Positions 37,674 to 47,311 are shown, numbered from the stretch's first letter. The stretch: DNA of 64,000 nucleotides from Thalassotalea profundi (GCF_014653195.1 NZ_BNAH01000008.1:124001-188000); one strand, 5' to 3'. The notes: generated by a model not told the origin, from the sequence alone. Program-made: numbers and translations.

Positions 37674-37895
37674 AAGCAGATTCTCTTAAACAACTAGCAT
37701 CATTTTATCACTATTAGGCAAAAGCTGAACTTCCGTTAATCTCTCTTATCAGCAGTTGGTAAGAAGAGCTTTGAACTCACAGCACAGAAGAGACAGTCAG
37801 AATTAATTTAGCTCTCCTATATTAATTTGTCAGATTAAATGGTGACTAATCCAAATAATCACTCAATTAGTAAAGTCGAGGGTGATTCAAGTGAT

Positions 37896-40121
37896 TTAAA
37901 AATGTAGCCTCAACTTCGCGAAGATATTATGCGCTTCTTTTGATTCAATCGCTTTTTTGTAGAGATTTCTTTTACCAAACTTAGCAATGTCATCTTCAAA
38001 TTCTCCGCCAAAACCATAGCTTAAATAAAAGGCGGTGAGCTTACTAAACGAATACTTGTATCGCAGTTGAAACGCATTTTCTGCAAAAGAAAAGTCACCT
38101 GATTCATCGGTTTGTATAGCCTTGCCATTAGAATCTACTTGATAATTTGCAAGGTGCTTTGCTTTACCGATCACTGATTCTAATTTTATTCTTATTTCAT
38201 GATTATCCGTTATTTGGTAATTCGCGCTGACCTCAAACCCTTGCTCAGTAAAATCAAACTCATCAATAATGTTTCCTTCATCCCACTCTAGCCAACTGTC
38301 ACTATTGTATTGCGACATAGTAAATGAAACATAGAGATTGTCATTGAACTGTTGTTCAATGCTGCTTTGTATATTATAAAAGCGGCCAGAAAACCCTTCT
38401 GTGCCTAATTCAAATTGGAAATCAAATTTTCCCCAAAGGTATTCTGGTGAGCTAACTTCTAATTCGGTTATGTAAAATGATGGCAACCATAAAGAATTAT
38501 AACCGCGAGTCAGGAAGTCATCATAACCTGATGAGCCATGTTCAATAGAAAATTGATACTCGAATTCATCTTCTGTGACAAATTCAATACCAACCCCGTA
38601 TATAAGTGGTAACTTTTCATCTTGAAAGTTGGTCTTTATTTCTGACTCTACGGAAAAAGCAATGTCTCTAATTGACCATAGGCTTAAGTTTGGAATTTGA
38701 TATTGATACTCATATTCAAACTGTTTTCTATTTACTCGTTTGACGTAACCTATATCATTAAGTTGTAGGTGCTCTCCGTAACTAAATAAGCTAAACTCAT
38801 GGCTATGATTTATTGAAAACTCAGAGCTGCCTGTAATCCACCAACCAATGTCATTTATTGGTAAAGTTTGCTGCTCAACTCTCGAATTTATAATACCGAT
38901 ATTAAACTCTGTACTGTCTGAAAACGTATATATAAAGTCGGTTGATAATATCTGTGCTTGTCGTTCAACGCTGGGAGTTGAAACGTTATTTAAAGAAATA
39001 CCTAATTTATTCTCGCCTAAATAATATTGCCCTCGCATTAGCCAAAAATCTCGCCCGGTAGAGTTGTTATCCAACGAACTTTCAAAAGCTGACATTAGCC
39101 CTAAAGCAAAGTTATCGTTGGCATAGGTGTATTTAAGTGCTGCATCAAGGTCGCTGGAATAATCGTCATCATAATATGCATCCCCGCCAATTCTTGGCGT
39201 ATGCACTATTCTGAGTGTTTCAGGCCCTGATACATCAAAGATGCTCTGATTTTCATTAAAAAAAGGTCTTTTCTCGGTGAAAAAACTTTCGATAGCGGAA
39301 AAGTTAACAACGAGTTCATCGGTTTCTACTTGTCCAAAGTCTGGGTTAAGCGTGACGCTTATTTGTTGGTTTTTTGTGGGTTTCCAAAATATTTCAGCGC
39401 CAATATCCGCAGATTCATCGTTGTTAATAATATCTCGATTAAGTGAAATGTGAGGGTAAATATCAAAGCCTGAATGACTTTTAACAACAACATTGTGTTT
39501 GGAAAAAAGTTGTAAAAAACTATTCATAGTCGAATTGGCGGGAATAGATGCATAAGTCGAATTACTGGCTTCATCTAAGCGGCTAATTGCTAAGCCAAAT
39601 TGGTTTTGCTTTTGAATGCTAAAAGACATTGATGACCAAGGAATAAATATTTCTGCTGTCCAAAAATCATCAGAAACATTAACGGCATATTGCCATTGAG
39701 CACTCCAGTCCAGATCTAATTCTTTGTCTTGTTTATAAATACCGTCAAAATAGTTGCCCTGATGGTTAATTGAAAATACATAGCTAGTCTGGCCTGAATT
39801 ATCCATGTCGAGCATTACTTGGAAGTGGTCATTGGTAAAAATCTTGTCATTTTCCTGAGTTCTTAACCTCAGTTTGTTCTTTTTTATTGCCGTTAAAGCT
39901 ATATATATTCCTTTCTCAGAAGTAATAAATTTATAAGAAAAGTTGTTATCTGATTTTCTAAAAGTTTGAGGCGAGACTTGGTAAGTTTCGACAAGATTAG
40001 TCGTTTTTTGCCAAAACTCTTCGTCAAGTAAACCATCGACTGTAATATCGCGATCAGCCCCTTTACTAATGAAGCTCACCAATAGCATTAATAAAACAAA
40101 TAGATAGATAAGCGCTTTCAT
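37896..40121 (-). CDS. CBM9-like/DUF5916 outer-membrane protein
   Basis: 741 residues with a signal peptide (to about 20). Residues 24-200 form a carbohydrate-binding family 9-like domain (ITVDGLLDEEFW, SSMSF). A DUF5916 module follows with the family hallmark VNFSAIESFFTEKRPFF and then a long beta-barrel ending in aromatic KLRLHF. It starts one base inside the end of the histidine kinase gene, so regulator, kinase and barrel form one operon. Members are found in marine and gliding bacteria; role unclear, perhaps surface ligand sensing coupled to the kinase. Confidence 0.82.
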   Translation of the reverse strand: MKALIYLFVLLMLLVSFISKGADRDITVDGLLDEEFWQKTTNLVETYQVSPQTFRKSDNNFSYKFITSEKGIYIALTAIKKNKLRLRTQENDKIFTNDHFQVMLDMDNSGQTSYVFSINHQGNYFDGIYKQDKELDLDWSAQWQYAVNVSDDFWTAEIFIPWSSMSFSIQKQNQFGLAISRLDEASNSTYASIPANSTMNSFLQLFSKHNVVVKSHSGFDIYPHISLNRDIINNDESADIGAEIFWKPTKNQQISVTLNPDFGQVETDELVVNFSAIESFFTEKRPFFNENQSIFDVSGPETLRIVHTPRIGGDAYYDDDYSSDLDAALKYTYANDNFALGLMSAFESSLDNNSTGRDFWLMRGQYYLGENKLGISLNNVSTPSVERQAQILSTDFIYTFSDSTEFNIGIINSRVEQQTLPINDIGWWITGSSEFSINHSHEFSLFSYGEHLQLNDIGYVKRVNRKQFEYEYQYQIPNLSLWSIRDIAFSVESEIKTNFQDEKLPLIYGVGIEFVTEDEFEYQFSIEHGSSGYDDFLTRGYNSLWLPSFYITELEVSSPEYLWGKFDFQFELGTEGFSGRFYNIQSSIEQQFNDNLYVSFTMSQYNSDSWLEWDEGNIIDEFDFTEQGFEVSANYQITDNHEIRIKLESVIGKAKHLANYQVDSNGKAIQTDESGDFSFAENAFQLRYKYSFSKLTAFYLSYGFGGEFEDDIAKFGKRNLYKKAIESKEAHNIFAKLRLHF

Positions 40122-41539
40122 TAAATAACGAGGGTGAAAGTTATTTGTTTGTCTGGACCAAGTGACACGGAGATAGAAGCGCCTAACCTTTCACAATAAG
40201 ACTTAACTATTGCCAACCCTAGGCCATATCTTTGTGTAGAAGTTCTTGATGAATCTTGCTGCCAAAGTGGTTCAAAAAATCGGTTGAGATCTTCCTCGTT
40301 GCAACCATTGGCGCAGATATTAGAAACTTGAACTACCGTACTGTCTTTGTCTTCTGAAATTTCAACGATTACAGGTGAGTTGTCTGGACTATAGTAAAAA
40401 GCATTATTAATTAGGTTCGATAATATAGTATCAAGGGCAACTTTATTTGTTCTTACTGTATAGCCATTTGGGTTTTTTATGAAAGATATTTCTCTATTAT
40501 TTAGGTTTTCTCTTTTTAATGTATCTTCAATTAGCTGCACTAGATTGATATCTGATTTATCTAGATCTGTTGTCGTACTGCTTTTTTGAAGTAGTAAAAT
40601 TCCATTAACTATATTTTTAAGCCTAGTGGATATTTGTTGAACATCAGAGGCTAACTGGCTGGTGATTTGCTCTTCATGTGGAAACTTAATGGCAACTTCA
40701 CTTAAGCTGAGTAACTCCGCAATAGGGGTTTTGAGTTCATGTGCGATATCTGATGTTACCCGTTTTTCTCGTTTATAAAGTTCGTGAGTTTCCATAATAA
40801 ATTGATTTACCGCGCTAGCTGTAGGTAGTAATTCTTCTGGAAGTTGGTCGGTAGGAACTTTTATTTGCTCGGAGTTAAGATTAATTTCTCCTAATTGACT
40901 ATTAAAATTATCGATTGGCTTTAAGCTTTTATCGACAACTACAGAGACTATTTTTTTTGTTGTGAATACCGCTAGTAGAGAAACAAGAATAAAAATAATA
41001 TCCACGTACCAAAGAATATAGTTTAACTCTTCTGTACTAAGGGCATAGGCAAATTCCATAGGTTGTTGTGTTTTTGCAAATTCATCTCTAGAGATACCGA
41101 GTTTCTCTCTTACATCAGAATCAATTTGTGGTAGGAATTTGGTGAAAATCATCCTACCACTGCGTCCATCTGGCAGAGTAATATTTTTAAACTTAGACTC
41201 CCCAAGGTTAACCGTTAGTCTGGGTAGTTCATTGACTTCAAAAAGCGCTAAAGTGTCAGATTTTTCAAATACCTTATTTTTGTGCCAAAGCTGATAATAT
41301 TCAGGATTTTCTTTACCTTCAAACTCAGGCATAAACTCACCCGCAAAATCAAAATCAACCTCTTGCTCGTCTTCTTCGACCAACGTTTCGAGCAAACTAG
41401 CTTTGTTAGTCATTGCACGATCAAATTCACTACTGATCCACGTGTCAACGCTTATATCTGTTGCTAGCAGAATAGAAACCAAGAGTATTGATATCGAAAT
41501 TGATAAATAGCGGCTGAGCTTCTTTTTAATAGAATTCAC
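40121..41539 (-). CDS. Sensor histidine kinase (PmrB-like role)
   Basis: 472 residues: membrane helix at about 12-28, a periplasmic domain of about 150 residues rich in Asp and Glu (VEEDEQEVDFDFAGEF, potentially cation-binding), a second helix about 176-193, HAMP-like linker, HisKA with His267 (SDIAHELKTPIAE), N box SNLINNAFYYS, and RYGLGLAIV. The G1 DxGxG box is degenerate. Overlaps the regulator by four bases and the DUF5916 gene by one. Proposed partner of the regulator binding the CTTAAG boxes. Confidence 0.88.
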   Translation of the reverse strand: MNSIKKKLSRYLSISISILLVSILLATDISVDTWISSEFDRAMTNKASLLETLVEEDEQEVDFDFAGEFMPEFEGKENPEYYQLWHKNKVFEKSDTLALFEVNELPRLTVNLGESKFKNITLPDGRSGRMIFTKFLPQIDSDVREKLGISRDEFAKTQQPMEFAYALSTEELNYILWYVDIIFILVSLLAVFTTKKIVSVVVDKSLKPIDNFNSQLGEINLNSEQIKVPTDQLPEELLPTASAVNQFIMETHELYKREKRVTSDIAHELKTPIAELLSLSEVAIKFPHEEQITSQLASDVQQISTRLKNIVNGILLLQKSSTTTDLDKSDINLVQLIEDTLKRENLNNREISFIKNPNGYTVRTNKVALDTILSNLINNAFYYSPDNSPVIVEISEDKDSTVVQVSNICANGCNEEDLNRFFEPLWQQDSSRTSTQRYGLGLAIVKSYCERLGASISVSLGPDKQITFTLVI

Positions 41540-42213
41540 AAATCACTCTCTACGAAATAACCAAACCCGCGTTTAGTTTTAATGGGCAAATCGAACCCCA
41601 GTGCTTTCACTTTTTTTCTCGCTGACGATAAATGTGCTTCGATAGAATTTTTAGCTACAGCATCATATTGCCCCGCTAAATATTCGCTAAGCTTTTCTGG
41701 TGAGATAACTTTACCTTGATTAGAAAAAAGGCACTCAACAACTTTATATTCATTCGGTGTTAAATTAGCGTCAGTCCCTCCGCACTTTAGCTGTTTTAAA
41801 TGAAGGTCTAATGAAATAGCACCAATATTTATACTACTATCATTAACGTTTAAACTGCCGCGTCGCATTAGGCACAGCAAACGAACATGAAGTTCATCAA
41901 AAGAAAAAGGTTTAGTTAAATAATCATCAGCGCCATTAAGTAAGCCGTCCACTTTATCTTCGGTTAGATCTTTAGCAGATAATATTAATACCCTAATATC
42001 TTTATTTGCTTGACGAATTGCCTTTAAGATAGCAGTACCGCTAAGGGTAGGAAGCATAAGGTCGAGTATCAGCAATGAATAATTACCTGCTAACGCCATA
42101 CTTAGCCCCTCAGAACCATCACCAGTGTCGTCAACGGTGAAACCAAGGTTGGATAGGCCAACCCTTAAACTTCTTCTTAGCGAGGTTGAGTCTTCTATAA
42201 TTAAAACTTTCAA
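41536..42213 (-). CDS. OmpR/PhoB-family response regulator (PmrA-like role)
   Basis: 225 residues with receiver domain (phospho-Asp51 in LLILDLML, Lys101 in LTKPF) and a winged-helix DNA-binding domain (LTPNEYKVVECLF, IKTKRGFGYF). First gene of the regulator-kinase-DUF5916 operon. A PmrA-like box lies 49 bases upstream of its start (42262-42278), implying autoregulation. Matching boxes precede the PAP2-eptA, Omp85-eptA-dgkA and sulfatase units, so it is the best candidate to control them. Confidence 0.9.
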   Translation of the reverse strand: MKVLIIEDSTSLRRSLRVGLSNLGFTVDDTGDGSEGLSMALAGNYSLLILDLMLPTLSGTAILKAIRQANKDIRVLILSAKDLTEDKVDGLLNGADDYLTKPFSFDELHVRLLCLMRRGSLNVNDSSINIGAISLDLHLKQLKCGGTDANLTPNEYKVVECLFSNQGKVISPEKLSEYLAGQYDAVAKNSIEAHLSSARKKVKALGFDLPIKTKRGFGYFVESDL

Positions 42214-42261
42214 CGTTTGGATTACCTAACAAATAAATATTATTTAACTTAAACTATTAAA

Positions 42262-42278
42262 CTTAAGATTAGCTGAAT
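42262..42278 (-). promoter_or_regulatory. PmrA-like box A, upstream of the two-component operon
   Basis: Minus strand ATTCAG-CTAAT-CTTAAG continuing TTTAATAGTTTAAG, so a further TTTAAG-type half-site follows. Same spacing as the three other boxes. Confidence 0.65.
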
Positions 42279-42285
42279 TTATACT

Positions 42286-42319
42286 TAATTTTATTAATTT
42301 TATTAATTTTATTAATTTT
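42286..42319. repeat. Tandem 9-bp repeat
   Basis: TAATTTTAT repeated 3.8 times without error (34 bases), just beyond the PmrA-like box of the two-component operon. Length variation here could alter promoter activity. Confidence 0.8.
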
Positions 42320-42706
42320 GAGGATTGATTTAGCTCATAAGCTCGGCAAGAGTGAAGATTAGTTCTATCTCGGTAGGGGGCGATTGTGCCTTCGACTTAA
42401 TCTTATATTTATTCAAAATTAAATGATTCTAATGTCTGCTTTGGGGGGCGATATCTAACGCAATGCAAAAGTTGTAGTCATAATTTTAGTTGTGAATGAG
42501 CTAGTTTCAGGTGAAAACGGAAGCTTTAGAATCTCTGCTCTGCTGCTATAAACAAGCTAATTACTGTCATTAAAAGCTTAACGGTCACTGTCTGTTTCTC
42601 GCTCTAGAAGTTTCCCTTAAAGTATTTGCATTTACTCGTTAAGGGGCAGGAGCGAGTCAGAAGTTAACTCGCCAATGGACAATTGTGAGTTAGAACAAAT
42701 GTGTGC

Positions 42707-42727
42707 TTTGTGCCATTAAGAGACCTT
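42707..42727 (+). repeat. Dispersed intergenic repeat, copy 3
   Basis: TTTGTGCCA-TTAAG-AGACCTT; 19 of 21 bases identical to copy 1 at 26058. Confidence 0.6.
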
Positions 42728-42775
42728 CAAGGTACTTTTAATCTGCGTGTAGAACGTTTCTATATGACCTTTTGA

Positions 42776-42806
42776 ATAGCCCCGCGCAAAGGATGAATGG
42801 GGCTAT
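42776..42806 (-). terminator. Hairpin downstream of the CzcA-like gene
   Basis: Stem ATAGCCCC / GGGGCTAT, 15-base loop, 10 bases past the stop. The T tract is poor, so it is a weak or RNA-stabilising terminator candidate. Confidence 0.5.
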
Positions 42807-42815
42807 ATCGAGTTG

Positions 42816-45800
42816 CTAAGACCTAATCTCTTTTAATTTTCCTTTAGAAAATAACTGATATAGGCTTGGTACAACAAATAACGTGAGTAATGTTGCTGTA
42901 ATTAACCCACCAACAATAACGCTTGCTAGGGGGCGTTGAATTTCCGCGCCAACCCCATTAGACATTAACATCGGAATTAGCCCTAACGCTGAGGTGATTG
43001 CGGTCATTAGCACAGGTCTTAACCGGGAAGTAGCCCCGTCAAATATTGCATTAGTAGTTTCCAAACCATCTTGAATACGCTGGTTAATACTTTCAACCAT
43101 AACCACACCATTTAACACGGCAACACCAAATAGTGTAATGAAGCCAACGGAGCTTGGCACGGACAAGTATTGCCCAGACAAATATAAGGAGAAAACACCG
43201 CCGATAACAGCTAATGGGACATTAACTAAAATCAACATTGCTTGACCAACTGAGCCAAATGCGAAGTAAAGCAAAAGAGCAATTAGGGTTAAAGATAGAG
43301 GAACCACTATAGCTAACCGTTGTTGTGCTCGTTGTTGACTTTCAAATTGACCACCGATGGCAACAGAGTAGCCAGCAGGTAAATCGACTTTCTCGGCGAT
43401 TACTTGTCTGATATCGGCAACAACACTGCCCATATCTCGATTCTGTACGTTGGCTTGGATAACAACACGTCGTTGCACATCATCTCTTCTCACTTGCGGA
43501 GGGCCTGACTCAAAAGAGATTGTTGCAACATCACCAAGACGAACCCAAGCCCCTGTTGGAGACTGAATGCGAATATCAGAAATAGCTTCTTTATTACTAC
43601 GATATTCTTTTTCTAAACGCACATATATATCATAACGCTCATTCCCGTTGATGATTTGTCCTGCTTCAACTCCACCTATACCATCTCGTATCACTTCCAT
43701 TATATCACCGACCGATAGGCCAAAACGTGAAAGCTCTTGTCTGTTTGGCTTTACAACTAATTGAGCTTCACCAGCTATTTGTTCAAGCGCAACATCTCTA
43801 GCGCCTTCAACTTCTTTAATTGCCGATTCTATTTCTTGCCCTTTAACTGCCAATTGATTGAGGTCTGGCCCAAACAGCTTTATCGCTAGTTGTGCTTTTA
43901 CACCAGATAGTAACTCATCTACACGGGTGGCAATTGGTTGAGAAAAGTTCAGTAAAAGTCCCGGAAACTCTTCAAGCGATTGTTCCATTTTGTTTTGCAG
44001 TTCATAACGGTTTGAAGCACTGGTCCACTCGGATACAGGTTTAAGTCCGATATAAATCTCGATGTTATTAACTGGTTCAGGATCGCCGCCAATATCAGGT
44101 CGCCCGATACGGCTTAGCGCATAAGTAACTTCAGGAAATGCCATCAATTTTTCTTCTAATATAGGTGAAACCATCAATGCAGTATCCAAACTAGAAGAAG
44201 GAGCAAGAGTCGCTCTTAAGTTAATTGTCCCTTCTTCTAACTCTGGAACGAATTCAGTGCCTATGTAGGGTACGATTGAAAAAGCAGAGATAACCATAAT
44301 TAGCGATGCCACAACAATCAATTTAGTGCGTTTAAGTGCAAACTTAAGTCCTTTTCTATAAAGTAAATCTAAAGGTTTAAGGACAAAACTTTCTCTTTCT
44401 TTTACGCCTTTTTTGAACATGTAGGTAGCGAGCGCTGGTACGATGAACAAGGCAACAACAATAGCTGAAATGATGGCTAGAATAATACTAATTGCCATTG
44501 GCTGGAATAATTTTGCTTCGACACCTTCAAAGCTAAACAAAGGCAAGAATACAACTAAAATGACAGAGGCAGCAAAAAATACTGGGCGAGCCACTTCTTT
44601 GCCTGCTTCTTTTAGTCGTAACTCGATACCATGATCATCTTTTTCTATTGCAAAGGGATCAGTATCATCACTAGGAACACGTGCTTCTACACTTTGTTGG
44701 TGTGTTGAATCAGGGTGATTTAAATGTTTAAACATATTTTCAACCATGACCACTGAGCCGTCCACAAGCATACCAATTGCTACCGCAATGCCACCTAGTG
44801 ACATAAGGTTGGCAGAAATTCCCCACCAAGCCATGATCATTAGTGCAATACCTACCGATATTGGAATAGAAATAAGAACAAGAAACGTTGCTCTTAAATT
44901 CATTAAGAACAGTGCAAGCACGATACAAATAAAGATAAAGGCAAGTGCTAGTGCATTGACTACAGTACTGACAGCTTGTTCGATTAAATCAGCTTGATCA
45001 TAGAAGGGTTCGAATCGAACACCTTTAGGTAATGCCTGATTGATTAGTGGAATTCGTGCATTAATACCATCAATGGTTGCTTTTGTATTGGACCCCATAC
45101 GCTTGAGTACAATACCTGATACAACTTCACCTAGGTTTTCAACTTTTCCTTCAGACGTTCTACGGGTCATAGTGACCGCACCTTGCCGAATTTCACTACC
45201 TAGTTCAACTTTGGCGACGTCAGAAACCGTCACAACAGTACCATCTAAGGTTTTTACAGGTACTTGCTTAATATTATTAATGCCTGCTTCACCACTTTCG
45301 AACCAGCCAGTTCCTCGAATAACAAGTTGCTCTTGTCCTCGGTTCATATACCAACCGCCAACGTTGGCATTGTTACTATCAAGTGCTTTTACGATATCTT
45401 CTTGCGACAATCCATATGCAAGGAGCTTAGAGGGAGCTACGTTCACTTGATATTGCTTAACATTACCTCCGAAAGATAAGACATCGGTGACACCATCCAC
45501 AGGCATAATCAGCAATTTAATTATCCAATCATTGAGGCTTCTGAGCGCCATTGAGTCATATTCTGAGTCTTTATCTGACACGAGCAAGTATTGAAATACT
45601 TGTCCTAACCCAGAAGTATTTGGTCCCATTTCAGGCGTACCTACACCGTCAGGTATCAACTCTTTTGCCGCTTGCAGCCTTTCAAATATGAGCTGCCGTG
45701 CAAAGTAGATATCAGTCCCTTCTTTAAAGACCACAGTAACGCCAGACAGCCCTGTTTTGGAAATTGAACGAACTTGTTCCACATCAGGCAAGGCATACAT

Positions 45801-46016
45801 GACCGCCTCAATCGGATAAGTAATGAGTTGTTCCACTTCTTCTGCTGCAAGCCCCGGCGCTTCTGTGTTAACCGCGACTTGAACATTGGTTACATCAGGG
45901 AAAGCATCTAAGTTTAGTTTTGGGATCACCATTATTGCGCCAACAATAGTGGCAAATAAGGCAATCAATATAAGGAGTCGGTTGTTTACAGACCAATCTA
46001 TAATTTTATTAAACAT
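42816..46016 (-). CDS. Heavy-metal RND efflux permease (CzcA-like)
   Basis: 1066-residue proton-driven inner-membrane pump. The N-terminus WSVNNRLLILIALFATIVG, DAFPDVTNVQVAV and the TM4 motif SANLMSLGGIAVAIGMLVDGSVVMVEN identify a heavy-metal RND protein. The methionine triad of CusA-type silver/copper pumps is not present (EGTINLRATL in place of the LMYMP-type segment), favouring divalent ions; exact substrate open. Follows the adaptor and TolC-like genes (48583 to 42816, all leftward, 11-54 bases apart). Confidence 0.92.
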   Translation of the reverse strand: MFNKIIDWSVNNRLLILIALFATIVGAIMVIPKLNLDAFPDVTNVQVAVNTEAPGLAAEEVEQLITYPIEAVMYALPDVEQVRSISKTGLSGVTVVFKEGTDIYFARQLIFERLQAAKELIPDGVGTPEMGPNTSGLGQVFQYLLVSDKDSEYDSMALRSLNDWIIKLLIMPVDGVTDVLSFGGNVKQYQVNVAPSKLLAYGLSQEDIVKALDSNNANVGGWYMNRGQEQLVIRGTGWFESGEAGINNIKQVPVKTLDGTVVTVSDVAKVELGSEIRQGAVTMTRRTSEGKVENLGEVVSGIVLKRMGSNTKATIDGINARIPLINQALPKGVRFEPFYDQADLIEQAVSTVVNALALAFIFICIVLALFLMNLRATFLVLISIPISVGIALMIMAWWGISANLMSLGGIAVAIGMLVDGSVVMVENMFKHLNHPDSTHQQSVEARVPSDDTDPFAIEKDDHGIELRLKEAGKEVARPVFFAASVILVVFLPLFSFEGVEAKLFQPMAISIILAIISAIVVALFIVPALATYMFKKGVKERESFVLKPLDLLYRKGLKFALKRTKLIVVASLIMVISAFSIVPYIGTEFVPELEEGTINLRATLAPSSSLDTALMVSPILEEKLMAFPEVTYALSRIGRPDIGGDPEPVNNIEIYIGLKPVSEWTSASNRYELQNKMEQSLEEFPGLLLNFSQPIATRVDELLSGVKAQLAIKLFGPDLNQLAVKGQEIESAIKEVEGARDVALEQIAGEAQLVVKPNRQELSRFGLSVGDIMEVIRDGIGGVEAGQIINGNERYDIYVRLEKEYRSNKEAISDIRIQSPTGAWVRLGDVATISFESGPPQVRRDDVQRRVVIQANVQNRDMGSVVADIRQVIAEKVDLPAGYSVAIGGQFESQQRAQQRLAIVVPLSLTLIALLLYFAFGSVGQAMLILVNVPLAVIGGVFSLYLSGQYLSVPSSVGFITLFGVAVLNGVVMVESINQRIQDGLETTNAIFDGATSRLRPVLMTAITSALGLIPMLMSNGVGAEIQRPLASVIVGGLITATLLTLFVVPSLYQLFSKGKLKEIRS

Positions 46017-46027
46017 AGCGGCTCTCC

Positions 46028-47311
46028 TTAATGGTTATGCGGATCAAATCCGCCTTTAGCTATTTCAGAAGCAACAAAAAACGCTCCTTGAGTGACCACA
46101 CGAGTACCACTTTCTAAACCAAATATTTCTCTGAAATTACCTAGAGAACGACCTAACTCAACCTCTGTCGCTTTGAATTCACCGGGATGATCCTCAACAA
46201 ATACGGTCCAATCTCCGTCCGCACTTCTAATTAGCGCTTCTTCTGGAACGGCCATAACTTTTTGTTCAGTGGCAAATTGAAAATATACTTTAACAAACAT
46301 GCCTGAATGGAGATTGTCATCTGCATTATTAACACTTAGGCGAATGATTCGAGTTCTAGTGATGGGATCAATCGTGTGGGCTTCCTGAATAACTTTTGCC
46401 TTATAATCCTCTCCTTCTAATTTAACTATTGCCGGAGAGTTGATTGATAGATTGAGCTTTTTGTTGGGTGATACTTTAGCTTCCACCCACAGCTTATTTT
46501 CATCTGCCAAAAGCATGATAGTATCACCCGCATCGACTCGTTGGCCTTGGGTGAAGTCATCTTGTAAAACTACTCCTTCTCGCTGAGCTACTAGCGAATA
46601 TTGGCCAAACGAAGTTATGTCTTTATTTGATATGTCTTTTATCGCTTTTTCAGTTAACCCTAGTGCGATAAGTTTTCCGTATGTGGCGTTAAATGTGGTT
46701 TGAGCCTGAAGTAAACGACTTTCACTTACTGTTTTGTTGCCTAATTTCTTTACTCGCTGCCATTCAGTTGACGCAATCAAGTAGTCAGCTTGAGCTTGAG
46801 CCATTGCTTCACTAAATAGGGTGACCAGCTTTTGTCCTTTTTCTACGTGTTCACCGAGTGCAGTATGTCTGCTTATTATCACTGACTCGGTACGGGGAGA
46901 AACGACATAGCTGCTATAACCATCTACTTTGACCTCTCCGGGCGCATAGATTGTACTGAATTGATAATCAGGTCTTATGCTTTGAACTTTAATATTGGCT
47001 AGTGACATTTTTTGAGGGCTTAGAGTAATACCTTCTTCATGTTCCTCTTCAGTTTCTTTATTTTTGCTCTCTTGGTCGTGACCATGTTCGTCATGTTCTG
47101 TGTCTTTTTCAGAATGGTTGCCTTCATTTTCCTGATGGCCTTCTTCTACATGATTTTCTTCACTTTCCGAGTGTTTATGTTCTTTGGGTTTTGCTGTTAC
47201 AGGGTCAATTGTATTTACTTGTAGAGCATACACTTCACCGCTTAATGTCCCACCTAAAAAAAGTCCACTAATTAGTATTGCTAATATTTTTTTGCTAAAT
47301 AATGTATTCAT
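46028..47311 (-). CDS. RND periplasmic adaptor with His/Glu-rich N-terminal segment (CzcB-like)
   Basis: 427 residues, N-terminal membrane anchor or signal, then an extraordinary metal-ligand-rich stretch of about 60 residues (positions about 42-95: HKHSESEENH, HENEGNHSEKD, DEHGHDQE and more). The rest has the lipoyl/alpha-hairpin and beta-barrel regions of membrane-fusion proteins (GEHVEKGQKLVTLF, VVLQDDFTQGQRVDAGDTI). The His/Glu arm suggests zinc, cobalt, cadmium or nickel capture in the periplasm. Eleven bases before the pump gene. Confidence 0.9.
   Translation of the reverse strand: MNTLFSKKILAILISGLFLGGTLSGEVYALQVNTIDPVTAKPKEHKHSESEENHVEEGHQENEGNHSEKDTEHDEHGHDQESKNKETEEEHEEGITLSPQKMSLANIKVQSIRPDYQFSTIYAPGEVKVDGYSSYVVSPRTESVIISRHTALGEHVEKGQKLVTLFSEAMAQAQADYLIASTEWQRVKKLGNKTVSESRLLQAQTTFNATYGKLIALGLTEKAIKDISNKDITSFGQYSLVAQREGVVLQDDFTQGQRVDAGDTIMLLADENKLWVEAKVSPNKKLNLSINSPAIVKLEGEDYKAKVIQEAHTIDPITRTRIIRLSVNNADDNLHSGMFVKVYFQFATEQKVMAVPEEALIRSADGDWTVFVEDHPGEFKATEVELGRSLGNFREIFGLESGTRVVTQGAFFVASEIAKGGFDPHNH

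Larger units (their letters stand above)
42320..42815. other. Gene-free region between the two-component system and the RND pump
   Basis: About 500 bases with no frame I can support. It contains an inverted copy of a segment also found at 26244-26262 (at 42426-42444), copy 3 of the dispersed repeat, and a hairpin at 42776-42806 near the end of the pump gene. Confidence 0.6.
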
